This document shows, in pieces, positions 24,904 through 33,417 of a stretch of DNA of 64,000 nucleotides; position 1 is the first letter of the stretch; each line of letters begins with the position of its first letter. Below the pieces are notes generated by a model. That model searched no databases, had not been told where the DNA came from, and saw only the letters and a program-made list of their open reading frames with translations. A program made the translations under genes and the position numbers. This DNA comes from Halorussus salilacus (lineage in GTDB: Archaea > Halobacteriota > Halobacteria > Halobacteriales > Haladaptataceae), in NCBI RefSeq assembly GCF_024138125.1, contig NZ_CP099993.1:310001-374000 (forward strand). The letters are read 5' to 3'.

Positions 24904-26103
24904 ATGGTCGACCACACCCGACGCCGTTTCCTCTCCGCGGGCGTGACGGCGGGTCTCGCGGGCATCGCTGGCTGTTCCACCCGGAGCCTGCTCGGGGCGA
25001 CGCGGGACGGCGAGACGAGCGACGGCGACAAGACGGACGGGCCCGCAGCGCCCGCCGAACTCACTTTCGAGGAGTCGGCCGACGAACGCGACCCCCTCGA
25101 CGTCCGCGGCGCTATCTACGTCCCGGCGCGGGCGTTCAACGTCTACCAGCAGTGGGCCGACTACGACCACGAGGTCGTCGAGCGCGACCTCGGGTACGCG
25201 ACCGAGGTGAACCTGAACGCCATCCGAGCGTGGGCGAGCTTCGAGTTCTGGGAGGAAGCCCCCGAGGCCCACGCCGAGCGCCTCGACCACTTCCTGTCTG
25301 CGGCCGACGACCGCGACCTGTCGGTCGTCCTCAGCCTCTTCGACTTCGCGGGGAAAGAACCCAGCGAGGAACGCCTCCGTGACACCGACCCCCGGACCGC
25401 CACCGGAGTCAAGTCGCCCGCCTCTTCGGTCATGAAGCGGAAATCGCGGTGGGACGCCCCGATGGAGTACGTCGGCTGGGCGATGGAGCGCTACGGCGAC
25501 GACGACCGCCTACTGGCGCTCGAAGCCATGAACGAACCCGGCTGGACGAGCCACTCGACCGAGTTCGCCCGCGGGGTGTTCGAGACGATGGCCGACGACC
25601 GCGGGTCGGTCGCGCTGACCGTCGGGTCGACCAGCATGGCGAACAACGCCGAATACCTCGACTGGGGCTCTGACGCTCTCCAGTTTCACTACAACTTCGC
25701 TGAGAGCCGAGCCACCTACCGCGAGATGCTCGAATCGAATCGGGCGGTCGCCGACGAACTCGACGCGCCGGTCTGGCTCTCGGAGTGGCAGCGGGTCCGG
25801 GAGGCGACGGGGTTCGCCGCCGAACCGCCCGACGACCAGAAGGGGCCGAACTACGCGTCGCTCGCGCCGCTCGTCCACGAGGCCGGATTCGGCAGTTTCT
25901 TCTGGTCGCTGATGGTCAAGCCCGCGTTCGTTCCGGCCCAGCGGAAACACGGCGTGCTCAACGGCCTGTTCCACGAGGACGGAACGGTGTACAGCGCCGA
26001 GGACGCCCGGGCCATCGCGGCGATGTCGGGCGAGGCGTCGTTCGACGGCGAGGAGCGCCGCGAGTGGCCCGAGTGGGCCGCGGCGGTCTCGGACGGGACC
26101 TAG
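24904..26103 (+). CDS. Exported glycoside hydrolase, GH5-like (mannanase/cellulase type)
   Basis: The 399-residue protein starts with a combined Tat/lipoprotein signal (HTRRRFLSAG, lipobox GIAGC with Cys24) and should be anchored outside the cell. The catalytic domain is a barrel: LNAIRAWASFEFW, acid/base Glu211 in LEAMNEPGW and candidate nucleophile Glu294 in VWLSEWQR. A loop resembles endo-beta-mannanase-like enzymes. Substrate is probably a beta-linked polysaccharide or glycoside, but clan A outliers can have other roles. The stop overlaps menE tail to tail by 4 bases. Confidence 0.72.
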   Translation: MVDHTRRRFLSAGVTAGLAGIAGCSTRSLLGATRDGETSDGDKTDGPAAPAELTFEESADERDPLDVRGAIYVPARAFNVYQQWADYDHEVVERDLGYATEVNLNAIRAWASFEFWEEAPEAHAERLDHFLSAADDRDLSVVLSLFDFAGKEPSEERLRDTDPRTATGVKSPASSVMKRKSRWDAPMEYVGWAMERYGDDDRLLALEAMNEPGWTSHSTEFARGVFETMADDRGSVALTVGSTSMANNAEYLDWGSDALQFHYNFAESRATYREMLESNRAVADELDAPVWLSEWQRVREATGFAAEPPDDQKGPNYASLAPLVHEAGFGSFFWSLMVKPAFVPAQRKHGVLNGLFHEDGTVYSAEDARAIAAMSGEASFDGEERREWPEWAAAVSDGT

Positions 26104-27713
26104 CTCTTTCGAAGGCGCTCGCGGACCGCCTCGCGCTCGACGGTCCCCGACGCGGTCCGGGGGAGTTCGTCGGCGAACTCGACCGTTCTGGGGCGCTTGT
26201 ACCCCGCGAGGCGGCCCTCGAAGTGGGCTTCGAGGGCCGCCACCGAGAGCTCCGCATCCCCCTCGGGGACGACCAGCGCCGCGACGCGCTCGCCCCACTC
26301 CTCGTCGTCGAGGCCGACGACCGCGGCGTCGCGCACCCCCGAGTGCTCGCGGAGGACCTCGACCACCTCGCCGGGGTGGACGTTCTCGCCGCCGGTGACG
26401 ATGCGGTCCTCGCGGCGGTTGAGCACCCAGATACGGCCGCCCTCGTCGCGGTAGCCCACGTCGCCGGTGCGGAGGCCGTGGGGCCCGAACGCCGCCGCGG
26501 TGGCCTCCCGGTCGCCGTAGTACCCCGCCATCACGGTCGGTCCCGAGACCGCGAGTTCGCCGACCTCGCCCTCGGGCAGTGGATTCCCGTCCCCGTCGAT
26601 TACGGTCACGTCGGTCCACAGGAGCGGTCGGCCGACGGTGCCCCGGTGCTCGAACGCCTCGCGGGGCCGTGCGGTCGCTATCTGGGAGGCGGTCTCGGTC
26701 ATCCCGTAGGTCGGGTGGACCGGTACGCCGAGCGTCTCGCAGCGCGATATCAGGTCGTCGGAGGCGGGCGCGCCCCCCAGCAGGACGAATCGCAGGGAAT
26801 CCGCGAGTCCCTCCCCCTCGCTCGCGTCGAGCATCCGCCGGAGCATCGTCGGCACCAGCGAGACGCCAGTCGCCTCGTACTCCGCGATTGCGTCGACCGC
26901 GGCCCCGGCGTCGAACCCCTCTTGCAGGACCACGGTCGCGCCGTAGAGCGCCGACCGGAGGACGACCGAGAGCCCGCCCATGTGGTACATCGACAGACAG
27001 AGGAGCCACCGGTCGTCGGGGGTCGCGCCCAGCCTGAACGCCGAGGCGGTCGCGCTCGCGAGGAAGTTCCCCATCGAGAGTTCGACCGCCTTCGGGTCGC
27101 CGGTGGTGCCCGACGTGAACAGCATCGCCTGCGTGTCGCTACGCGACCACTCGGCGGGCGCGAAGTCGCCGGAACCGGCGACTTCGCGCCCGGAGTCGGC
27201 GAGCTCTCCCCCAGAATCGAGGTCGCCGCGCTCCGCGGCGCGGAGCGCGGCGACCGACTCGCATTCGGGCGAATCGACCGACGCGACAGGAAGCTCCGGG
27301 ACCGCGGCCGGGAGGTCCGAGCCCGCGACCGCCTCCGCGACGGCGACCGCGTCGGCCTCGGTCTCGCGCTCGCAGACCACGAGGGTCAGGTCGGCCGTCT
27401 CGGCCTGCCGGGCCAGTTCGGGCCGGGCGAGCCGGGCGTTCAGGGGCACCAGCACCGCGCCGAGTCGCATCGCGGCGTGGACCAGCCGGACGAACGCGAC
27501 ACTGGTCTCCATCAGCACGCCGAGGTGGTCGCCCTCCCGGACGCCCAGCGCCGCGAGTCGGCCCGCGGTCTCCGAAACGGCCGAGTCGAGTTCGGCGTAT
27601 GTCCGCTCGGTCCCGTCTCCGGCCTCCACGAGCGCGGTCGCCTCGGGCGAGGTCCGCGCCCGGTGGGTCAGCCAGTCGCGGGTGGTCTCCGAATCCCGAC
27701 CGTTCTCACGCAT
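26100..27713 (-). CDS. menE: o-Succinylbenzoate--CoA ligase MenE
   Basis: The 537-residue AMP-forming acyl-CoA synthetase shows the P-loop LFTSGTTGDPKAV, YGMTETASQ and TGDVGYRDEGG, with the C-terminal lysine motif in LPRTASGTVERE. Its place directly after menA-menC identifies it as MenE, activating o-succinylbenzoate in menaquinone synthesis. It overlaps menC by 8 bases. Around residues 150-195 a low-complexity linker (ERGDLDSGGELADSGREVAG) is encoded by two long inverted repeats, probably a lineage-specific insertion. The ATG at 27713 is preferred over an arginine-rich upstream extension. Confidence 0.9.
   Translation of the reverse strand: MRENGRDSETTRDWLTHRARTSPEATALVEAGDGTERTYAELDSAVSETAGRLAALGVREGDHLGVLMETSVAFVRLVHAAMRLGAVLVPLNARLARPELARQAETADLTLVVCERETEADAVAVAEAVAGSDLPAAVPELPVASVDSPECESVAALRAAERGDLDSGGELADSGREVAGSGDFAPAEWSRSDTQAMLFTSGTTGDPKAVELSMGNFLASATASAFRLGATPDDRWLLCLSMYHMGGLSVVLRSALYGATVVLQEGFDAGAAVDAIAEYEATGVSLVPTMLRRMLDASEGEGLADSLRFVLLGGAPASDDLISRCETLGVPVHPTYGMTETASQIATARPREAFEHRGTVGRPLLWTDVTVIDGDGNPLPEGEVGELAVSGPTVMAGYYGDREATAAAFGPHGLRTGDVGYRDEGGRIWVLNRREDRIVTGGENVHPGEVVEVLREHSGVRDAAVVGLDDEEWGERVAALVVPEGDAELSVAALEAHFEGRLAGYKRPRTVEFADELPRTASGTVEREAVRERLRKS
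27155..27254. repeat. Two long inverted repeats inside menE
   Basis: First: arms 27155-27172 and 27175-27192 (18 bp, 2-base spacer). Second: arms 27222-27237 and 27239-27254 (16 bp, 1-base spacer). Both are perfect and together encode the linker around residues 150-190 of MenE. Confidence 0.88.
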
Positions 27714-28755
27714 CGTCGGGCCACACCTCCGGAGTTCCGTTGCCGGGGGCCTGCGGGACGACCGCACGCCCGTCCTCGACCGACGCTGGGTCCGGTCCGA
27801 GGTCGGATTCGAGCAGGTCGGCGGTCGCGAGACCACACGCCGGGCGTTCCGGAATCGCGGCCGCGACGTGGACCGCCGCGGTCCGGGCGACGACGCCGTC
27901 GATGGTGGTCGTCACGACGGGGAGAACCCCCGCCTCGCGCGCCCGCTCGGCGGCCGCGACCGCCGGTCGCGGCCCGCCGAGCGCCATCGGCTTCAGGACG
28001 ACCGCGTCGGGGTCGGCGTCGAGGGCGTCCTCGAACGCGACCCGAGCGAGGGTCTCGTCGAGCGCGACCGGGCCCGAGAGCGCCGCGAGTCCGGCGAGGT
28101 CGGTCGCGGGCAGGGGCTGTTCGACGTAGGCGAGTCGGTTCCCGACCGCGTCGAGGAACCGCTGGGCCTCGGGGCGGGTCCAAGCGCCGTTGGCGTCGGC
28201 ACGGAGTTCGGCGTCGGCGAGCGCGTCGGCGACCGCCTCGACGCGCTCGATATCGGCCGCGAGGGGGCGGGAACCGACCTTCAGCTTGACGCAGTCGAAG
28301 CCGGATTCGACCGCGCGCTCGGCGACTTCGACCGTCTCCTCGACTCCGGCGTCGCCGACGGTCGCGTTGACCGGCACGCTCTCCACCCGGTCCGACGCGC
28401 CGAGGAAGCGATAGAGCGCGAGGCCCTCGCGCGAGGCCCGGAGGTCGGCGAGCGCGAGGTCGAGGGCGTGGCGGGCGGCGGGGGTCGCGCCGCGCGCGAC
28501 CCCGCCGCCGAGGTCGGCGAGGACCGATTCCGGTCGCTCGCCCGATTCGAGTGCGCTCGCGGCGTCGTCCAGCGCCGCCTCGCACTCCTCGCGGGACTCG
28601 GTCCACCCCGGGAGCGGGGCGGCCTCGCCGACCCCGACCGAACCCTCGGCGTCCTCCACGCGGAGCAAGAATCCTTCGCGCCGCTCGATTGGGCCGCGGG
28701 CGGTGTCGAGGGGGTCGGCGAGCGCGAGCGAGAAGGGCCGGGTTTCGGCGTTCAT
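27706..28755 (-). CDS. menC: o-Succinylbenzoate synthase MenC
   Basis: The 349-residue protein belongs to the enolase superfamily and dehydrates SHCHC to o-succinylbenzoate. Acid/base lysines lie in CVKLKVGS and VLKPMALGG. Metal ligands lie in RADANGAW, AYVEQPL and VALDETLA. The start at 28755 overlaps the menA stop by 4 bases (ATGA), so the two are coupled. Length and motif order are as expected. Confidence 0.9.
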   Translation of the reverse strand: MNAETRPFSLALADPLDTARGPIERREGFLLRVEDAEGSVGVGEAAPLPGWTESREECEAALDDAASALESGERPESVLADLGGGVARGATPAARHALDLALADLRASREGLALYRFLGASDRVESVPVNATVGDAGVEETVEVAERAVESGFDCVKLKVGSRPLAADIERVEAVADALADAELRADANGAWTRPEAQRFLDAVGNRLAYVEQPLPATDLAGLAALSGPVALDETLARVAFEDALDADPDAVVLKPMALGGPRPAVAAAERAREAGVLPVVTTTIDGVVARTAAVHVAAAIPERPACGLATADLLESDLGPDPASVEDGRAVVPQAPGNGTPEVWPDDA

Positions 28756-29693
28756 GCGAGCAGCCCCAGCGCGAACAGCACCGAGTAGCCCGCGAGCAGT
28801 TTCCCGGTCTGCTCCAGCGCGGGGTTCAGGGCCTCGCCCGAGGCGTCGGTGAGGACAGTTCGGGCGACCGACGCGGCGTAGGGAATCGTCACGAGCGGCA
28901 GGACGACCGCCGGAGCGTAGCCCTCCGAGAGCCAGAACCAGAACGGGACGGCGTACGCGACCGCGAGCATCCCGACGAACTCCGCCCTGCTGGCGGTGTA
29001 GCCGACGAGGACCGCGAGCGTCTTCTTGCCCGCCTTCCGGTCGGTTTCGAGGTCCCTGACGTTGTTGACCACGAGGATGTTCGTGGAGATGGCCGCGACC
29101 GGGAGGCTGGCGACGAACGCCGCGAGGGTAACCGTTCCCTCGGGAATCGCGGTGGGGAAGGCGGGGGCGAGGACCGCGGCCGCCTGCACGTAGAAGGTGC
29201 CCATCACGGCGACGACGCCGAAGAAGACGAAGACGAACAGGTCGCCGAGACCGTGGGAGCCGAGGGGGTAGGGACCGCCCGCGTAGGCCACGCCCGAAAT
29301 CACGCTCGCGAGACCGATGACGAGGATGGGCAGGCCGCCGACCCAGACGAGGTAGACCCCGACGAGTATCGCGAGCGCGAAGGTGGCGTACATCGCGCGC
29401 TTGACCGACTCGGGCGCGATGAGCCCCGACTGGGTGACCCGGGTGAACCCCTCGCGCTCGTCGGTGTCGACGCCCTTCACGGCGTCGTAGTAGTCGTTGG
29501 CGAAGTTGGTGCCGATCTGGATGAGCGCCGCGCCGAGGAAGGCCGCCAGCGCCGGAAGCGCCGCGAACACGCCCTCGTGGACCGCGAGGCCGGTGCCGAC
29601 GATGACGGGCGCGGCCGCCGCGGGAAGGGTGTGGGGCCGGGCGGCCATCAGCCACGCCTCCCGGCGAGAGCGTTCGGTCGTCGTTTCGGTCAT
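28752..29693 (-). CDS. menA: 1,4-Dihydroxy-2-naphthoate polyprenyltransferase MenA
   Basis: The 313-residue UbiA-family membrane protein has about nine helices. The two prenyl-diphosphate/Mg motifs are NFANDYYDAVKGVD and VNNVRDLETDRKAGKKTL. It attaches the isoprenoid tail to dihydroxynaphthoate to make demethylmenaquinone. It is first in the menA-menC-menE unit. The ATG at 29693 is preferred because it starts a short hydrophilic N-terminus, whereas the upstream in-frame start adds a basic stretch. Confidence 0.93.
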   Translation of the reverse strand: MTETTTERSRREAWLMAARPHTLPAAAAPVIVGTGLAVHEGVFAALPALAAFLGAALIQIGTNFANDYYDAVKGVDTDEREGFTRVTQSGLIAPESVKRAMYATFALAILVGVYLVWVGGLPILVIGLASVISGVAYAGGPYPLGSHGLGDLFVFVFFGVVAVMGTFYVQAAAVLAPAFPTAIPEGTVTLAAFVASLPVAAISTNILVVNNVRDLETDRKAGKKTLAVLVGYTASRAEFVGMLAVAYAVPFWFWLSEGYAPAVVLPLVTIPYAASVARTVLTDASGEALNPALEQTGKLLAGYSVLFALGLLA

Positions 29694-29852
29694 CGTCCGG
29701 AGGTTACGGCGAGCGAACAATAGCACCTGTGGTTTTCGCGGCGCGGGAGCTACCGAACGAGAGTCACCGAGAGAACCGTTCTCCGCTCGTATCTACTCCT
29801 TGTCGCCAGAACCACTTAAACGAATGACGGAGGCAGGATGGTGAAGCGACGC

Positions 29853-30869
29853 TCAGTCGTCGCCCGCGGCGAACTCGCGGGCCGCCTGCCGTAGCTTTTC
29901 AGAGACGCCAGGAACGTCGTCGGGCGGGACTTCGCCCTCGGATTCGATGTCGGCGAGTGACTTCGGGAACTCCCGGAGGGAGTAGTGAACCGCAATGCCC
30001 GCGTTCGCTCCCTCGCCCATCGCCACCGGAATCTGGCTGTGGCCGGGCGTGAGGTCGCCGACCGCGTAGACGCCCTCCACGCTGGTCTCGCCGCTCTCGT
30101 CCACGAGGACCGCCCCGTCGTCGCCGAGGTCGCAACCCAGCTCCGCCGCGAGGCCGTTGTTGTACCGCCTGCCGTACATCGGGAAGCCGCCGCGGTACTC
30201 CCGGAAACGTCCGTCCTCGAACTCGAAGCCCGCCAGCCAGCCGTCGTCGCCCTTCTCCATGCCGACGACCTCCTCGTGGACGATATCGACCGGGTGGGCC
30301 CGGAGCTGTCGGTCGGTCTCGTCGCTCCACTCGGGGTCCTCGCCTCGGGTCAGCAGGTCCACGTCGGCGGTGAAGTTGAGCATGACCATCGCGACGTGGG
30401 CGGCCGACTCGCCCGCGCCCATCACGAACACCGGTTCGTCCACGAACATGTAGGCGTCGCAGTGCAGGCAGTAGTGGAGTCCCCGGCCGGTGGGCGGGAG
30501 CGGCGGGTCGGGTTCGGCGTCCGAGAAGCCGGTCGCCAGCACCACCGCGTCGGCGACGAAGTCGGCGTCTCGGGCGTCCAGACGGAACCGCCCGTCGTCG
30601 CGTCGTTCGGCCGACTCGACGAACCCGCGGACGTAGTCGGTCCCGTAGCTCTCGACCTGCTCGCGGGCCGTCTCGAGGAACTCCTTGCCCGACACGTCCT
30701 CGGTGACGCCGACCACGTTGTGGGTGTCGGCCATCATGGCGGCGCGGCCGCCGCCGCGGTTCACGACGACCGTGTCGTGGCCGAGTCGCGTGGTGTACAG
30801 CGCGGCCGTGAGCCCGGCGGGACCGCCGCCGACGACTGCGACTTCGTACTCCCGAGTCTCGTCGGTCAT
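29853..30869 (-). CDS. Thioredoxin-reductase-like FAD-dependent oxidoreductase
   Basis: The 338-residue flavoprotein has an FAD-binding VVGGGPAGLTAALYTTRLG near the N-terminus and a second dinucleotide fold VMGAGESAAHVAM. The redox motif CLHC (Cys134, Cys137) sits in the position of the thioredoxin reductase active site, and YAVGDLTPGHSQIPVAMGEG near the C-terminus contacts FAD. It may reduce a thioredoxin or a related disulfide; some haloarchaeal relatives have lost NADPH specificity. The ATG at 30869 is chosen because the Rossmann motif then begins at residue 10. It lies between menA and vapBC. Confidence 0.87.
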   Translation of the reverse strand: MTDETREYEVAVVGGGPAGLTAALYTTRLGHDTVVVNRGGGRAAMMADTHNVVGVTEDVSGKEFLETAREQVESYGTDYVRGFVESAERRDDGRFRLDARDADFVADAVVLATGFSDAEPDPPLPPTGRGLHYCLHCDAYMFVDEPVFVMGAGESAAHVAMVMLNFTADVDLLTRGEDPEWSDETDRQLRAHPVDIVHEEVVGMEKGDDGWLAGFEFEDGRFREYRGGFPMYGRRYNNGLAAELGCDLGDDGAVLVDESGETSVEGVYAVGDLTPGHSQIPVAMGEGANAGIAVHYSLREFPKSLADIESEGEVPPDDVPGVSEKLRQAAREFAAGDD

Positions 30870-30928
30870 GTGGTTCGAATTGGACGTTGACGGCCTTAAG
30901 CGGGCTGGCGGCCGGGTCGGGGGTGTCG

Positions 30929-31324
30929 TCAGTACGTTTCGACCTCGACGCCGAGGCGCTCGAAGTCGGCTACGTTGTCGGTGAGGACAGGCTGGTCGAG
31001 AACGTTCGCAATCGCGGCGATGTGAGCGTCGTTCCAACCCACTCCGCTATCTTCGCCCGAGTCGTCGTCTGCGCTTGCGAGCAGTTGGCCCGCGGCGCGG
31101 CTTAGCTCTTCGTTCAGGTCGATTCGGGGATACCCGAGTAGCCGATTCCGAATCTCGAACTTGGTGGTGTCGCTTCGCTCTGTCGCCGCGCCGTAGAACG
31201 TCTCCGCGACGACGGGAACCGGGAGCCACTGGAGTTCGCCCCGCTCGACTATCTCGACGCCTTTCTCGAACGCGCCCCGGTCTTCTGCCATCAGGTCGAA
31301 GACGTACGTCGAGTCGAGTATCAT
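30929..31324 (-). CDS. vapC: PIN-domain toxin VapC
   Basis: The 131-residue protein has the PIN-domain acidic set: Asp4 (MILDSTYV), Glu41 (VVAETFYG), Asp99 (GWNDAHIAA) and Asp116 (VLTDNVADF). VapC toxins are Mg-dependent ribonucleases that cleave tRNA or rRNA to stop growth. Its ATG overlaps the vapB stop by 4 bases, the usual antitoxin-first order. All catalytic residues are present, so it is probably active. Confidence 0.88.
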   Translation of the reverse strand: MILDSTYVFDLMAEDRGAFEKGVEIVERGELQWLPVPVVAETFYGAATERSDTTKFEIRNRLLGYPRIDLNEELSRAAGQLLASADDDSGEDSGVGWNDAHIAAIANVLDQPVLTDNVADFERLGVEVETY

Positions 31325-31560
31325 TCGTCGCTCGAAAAGGCCTCTCGCGCTCGGCGTTTTCGCTCTGCGTCGCCTTCACGGAGCCGCTTTACCGCTTCCT
31401 TCATCTCCTCGGCTTCCTCCGGAGTGAAGAGGCCAGTGACCTCGCTCGGGTGCGCTCGGCGAGTGAGACGCCGGAGCGCGTCCTCCATCGTCTCGTCCTC
31501 GCGCTTGCGGGACTCCACCCACGAGTAGAACTCCTCGGAGACGCGGATGGTCTCGTCCAT
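31321..31560 (-). CDS. vapB: VapB-type antitoxin
   Basis: The 79-residue protein starts MDETIRVSEEFYSWVESRK, a ribbon-helix-helix-like N-terminus for DNA binding. A charged C-terminal helix (EEAEEMKEAVKRLREGDAERKRRAREAF) likely binds and blocks VapC. The ATG at 31560 is favoured over the in-frame one at 31587 because an AATATT box lies about 30 bases upstream of 31560 but only 3 bases from the alternative. The pair probably autoregulates through this promoter. Confidence 0.8.
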   Translation of the reverse strand: MDETIRVSEEFYSWVESRKREDETMEDALRRLTRRAHPSEVTGLFTPEEAEEMKEAVKRLREGDAERKRRAREAFSSDE

Positions 31561-31994
31561 GTCGGCAATACGCTTCCGCGCGTTCATCAATATTCCCCCG
31601 ATTAGCGTCCGTATCGAGGGGAACGGTCGGCCAGCATCCACGCCGAGTACGGTCATGGCCCGAGTTGGTCCCGGCTTCGTATTTGAATGTGTGGCCGTAG
31701 CGAAGAGTGACACCGACCACCGCGCAGGACGCGAAGCGTCCGCACCAGTAGCACCGACAGCGCGCGAAGCGCGCGCACCGGTTTCAGAACCACGAGTGCG
31801 GCGATTTCGGGCCGCCGAGCGGCCCGAAATCGCCGAACGAGTGGCTCTTTTTTGGTCTCTTCGTGAGCGAAGCGAACGAAGGCTCGTGGGAGCTCGCCTC
31901 CCACGGTGCAGATTTTTTCGAGGAGGGTGGGCAAGCAGAGGCGACCGCATCGCGGTCGCCTCTGCGCGCACCCGACGAAGAAAAAAGGTGGGTC
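31561..31994. repeat. Hairpin-rich non-coding spacer between vapB and menB
   Basis: No credible gene in these 434 bases. Perfect inverted repeats: arms 31799-31814/31820-31835 (16 bp, 5-base loop) and 31935-31948/31952-31965 (14 bp, 3-base loop). Between them, around 31862-31905, lies a stretch of the GAGCGAAGCGAACGAAGG type plus a small GTGGGAG...CTCCCAC hairpin. A similar stretch recurs at 63725-63770. The A6 run at 31981-31986 reads as T6 on the minus strand straight after the menB stop and probably ends that transcript. Confidence 0.7.
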
Positions 31995-32888
31995 CTAGTA
32001 GTGCCAGTCGAACTCGTCGAAATCGGGTTCCCGACCCTCGACGAAGGCGTCCCGGCCCTCCTTGGCCTCGTCGGTCATGTACGCCAGTCGCGTCGCCTCG
32101 CCCGCGAACACCTGCTGGCCGACCATGCCGTCCGAATCGAGGTTGAAGGCGTACTTGAGCATCCGAATGGCGGTCGGACTCTTCGAGTTTATCTCCTCGG
32201 CCCACTCCAGCGCGACCTCCTCCAGTTCGTCGTGGGGGACCACCTCGTTGACCATCCCCATGTCGGCGGCCTCCTCGGCGCTGTAGTCCTTCCCGAGGTA
32301 GAATATCTCGCGGGCCTTCTTCTGGCCGACCTGCCGGGCGAGGTAGGCCGACCCGAACCCGCCGTCGAAGGAGGCCACGTCGGGGTCGGTCTGCTTGAAC
32401 ACGGCGTGGTCCTCGCTGGCGATGGTCATGTCACAGACGACGTGGAGGCTGTGGCCGCCGCCGACCGCCCACCCGGGGACCACGCAGACCACGGGCTTGG
32501 GGATGTGGCGGATGAGCCGCTGGACTTCGAGGATGTGGAGGCGACCGCCCTTCGCGGCGCGGTCGGTCTCGCCGTCCTCGCCGCGATATTCGTACCCCTC
32601 ATCGCCCCGGACCGTCTGGTCGCCGCCCGCGCAGAACGCCCACCCGCCGTCCTTCGGGGAGGGGCCGTTGCCGGTCAGCAGGACGCAGCCCACGTCGGTC
32701 TGGCGCTTGGCGTGGTCGAGCGCGTCGTAGAGTTCGTCCACCGTCTTCGGTCGGAAGGCGTTCCGCACCTCGGGGCGGTCGAACGCGATCCGGACCGTGC
32801 CCGAATCGACCGCGCGGTGGTAGGTGATGTCGTCGAAGTCGGGTCCCGCGGGCTCCCACGCCTCTGGGTCGAAGATGTCGGATACCAT
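31995..32888 (-). CDS. menB: 1,4-Dihydroxy-2-naphthoyl-CoA synthase MenB
   Basis: The 297-residue crotonase-fold protein closes the second ring of the naphthoquinone from o-succinylbenzoyl-CoA. It has FDRPEVRNAFRPKTVDEL, the oxyanion loop WAFCAGGDQTVRG, VPGWAVGGGHSLHVVCDMT and FGSAYLARQVGQKKAREI with the family tyrosines near the C-terminus (LAYMTDEAKEGRDAF). It stands alone between the menA-C-E and menF-D blocks, with repeats on both sides. A T run follows the stop. Confidence 0.94.
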   Translation of the reverse strand: MVSDIFDPEAWEPAGPDFDDITYHRAVDSGTVRIAFDRPEVRNAFRPKTVDELYDALDHAKRQTDVGCVLLTGNGPSPKDGGWAFCAGGDQTVRGDEGYEYRGEDGETDRAAKGGRLHILEVQRLIRHIPKPVVCVVPGWAVGGGHSLHVVCDMTIASEDHAVFKQTDPDVASFDGGFGSAYLARQVGQKKAREIFYLGKDYSAEEAADMGMVNEVVPHDELEEVALEWAEEINSKSPTAIRMLKYAFNLDSDGMVGQQVFAGEATRLAYMTDEAKEGRDAFVEGREPDFDEFDWHY

Positions 32889-32989
32889 GTGTCGGGGTCG
32901 GGGTGGGACGCCCAAATAGGTTCCTCGTTCGCTTGTAGGGGATTGGTCTGGAGCGTGTGTTCGCGGGACTCTTTCCGCTGTCCGAGTGC

Positions 32990-33175
32990 CCTCCTCGAAA
33001 GCCCCCGCTCGCCCGGTACAGAACGGAGACGACGGAGTCAAGAACCGCCAGAAAGCCCCCGCCCGCTCGCGGTCGCTCTGCGGGATATTTCCGCGGCTCT
33101 CCGCACCGCCCGCCGCGGAAATAGTTGCCCGCAGAGGCGACTGAAGTGAACGCGAGCGGGCGGCCCCTTTCAGTC
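32990..33175 (-). repeat. Dispersed non-coding repeat, copy 1
   Basis: Read on the minus strand this segment begins CTGAAAGGGGCCGCCCGCTC, contains a hairpin-rich centre, then GAGCGGGCGGGGGCTTTCTG, and ends with a second GGGGGCTTTCGAGG. The same ordered blocks appear on the plus strand at 63631-63858 with a different centre. It shows long arginine-rich reading frames that do not look translated. It lies between menB and an aminotransferase gene. Confidence 0.7.
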
Positions 33176-33182
33176 CCACCCG

Positions 33183-33294
33183 GGTGGACCGGTTCACCGG
33201 CAGATTCGCCGGTGGATTGGTTCACCGGCAGATTCGTCGGTGGATTGGTTCACCGGCAGATTCGCCGGTGGATTGGTTCACCGGCAGATGTCCC
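33183..33294. repeat. 28-bp minisatellite, four copies
   Basis: Units start at 33183, 33211, 33239 and 33267; the shared part is GGTGGATTGGTTCACCGGCA plus GATTCGCC, with a few substitutions in the first and last. Unit length is not a multiple of three, so it is not a protein repeat. Each unit contains a small inverted repeat (CCGGTG...CACCGG). It ends 124 bases before the aminotransferase start. Confidence 0.85.
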
Positions 33295-33417
33295 GGCGGT
33301 TGGTCGGCGGGCGCGATACTCCGTGGAAAGATTCGCCAGCCGACACCTCCGAGGGCGAATCCGGCAACCGCCCCGCACGCACCAAACTACTTGATGGGGG
33401 ACTCCGTGTCCTTGCCC

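Noticed and set aside
31653-31934. Minus-strand open frame of 93 codons between vapB and menB
   Set aside because: Composition is arginine-rich and the DNA is a hairpin-rich repeat; no start context or family resemblance.
32599-33225. Long minus-strand frame upstream of and overlapping menB
   Set aside because: It reads through the dispersed repeat and is an alternative frame of menB; basic, low-complexity product unlike haloarchaeal proteins.
33183-33294. CRISPR-like array
   Set aside because: The 28-bp units are contiguous with no spacers between them and no cas genes are near, so it is a minisatellite.
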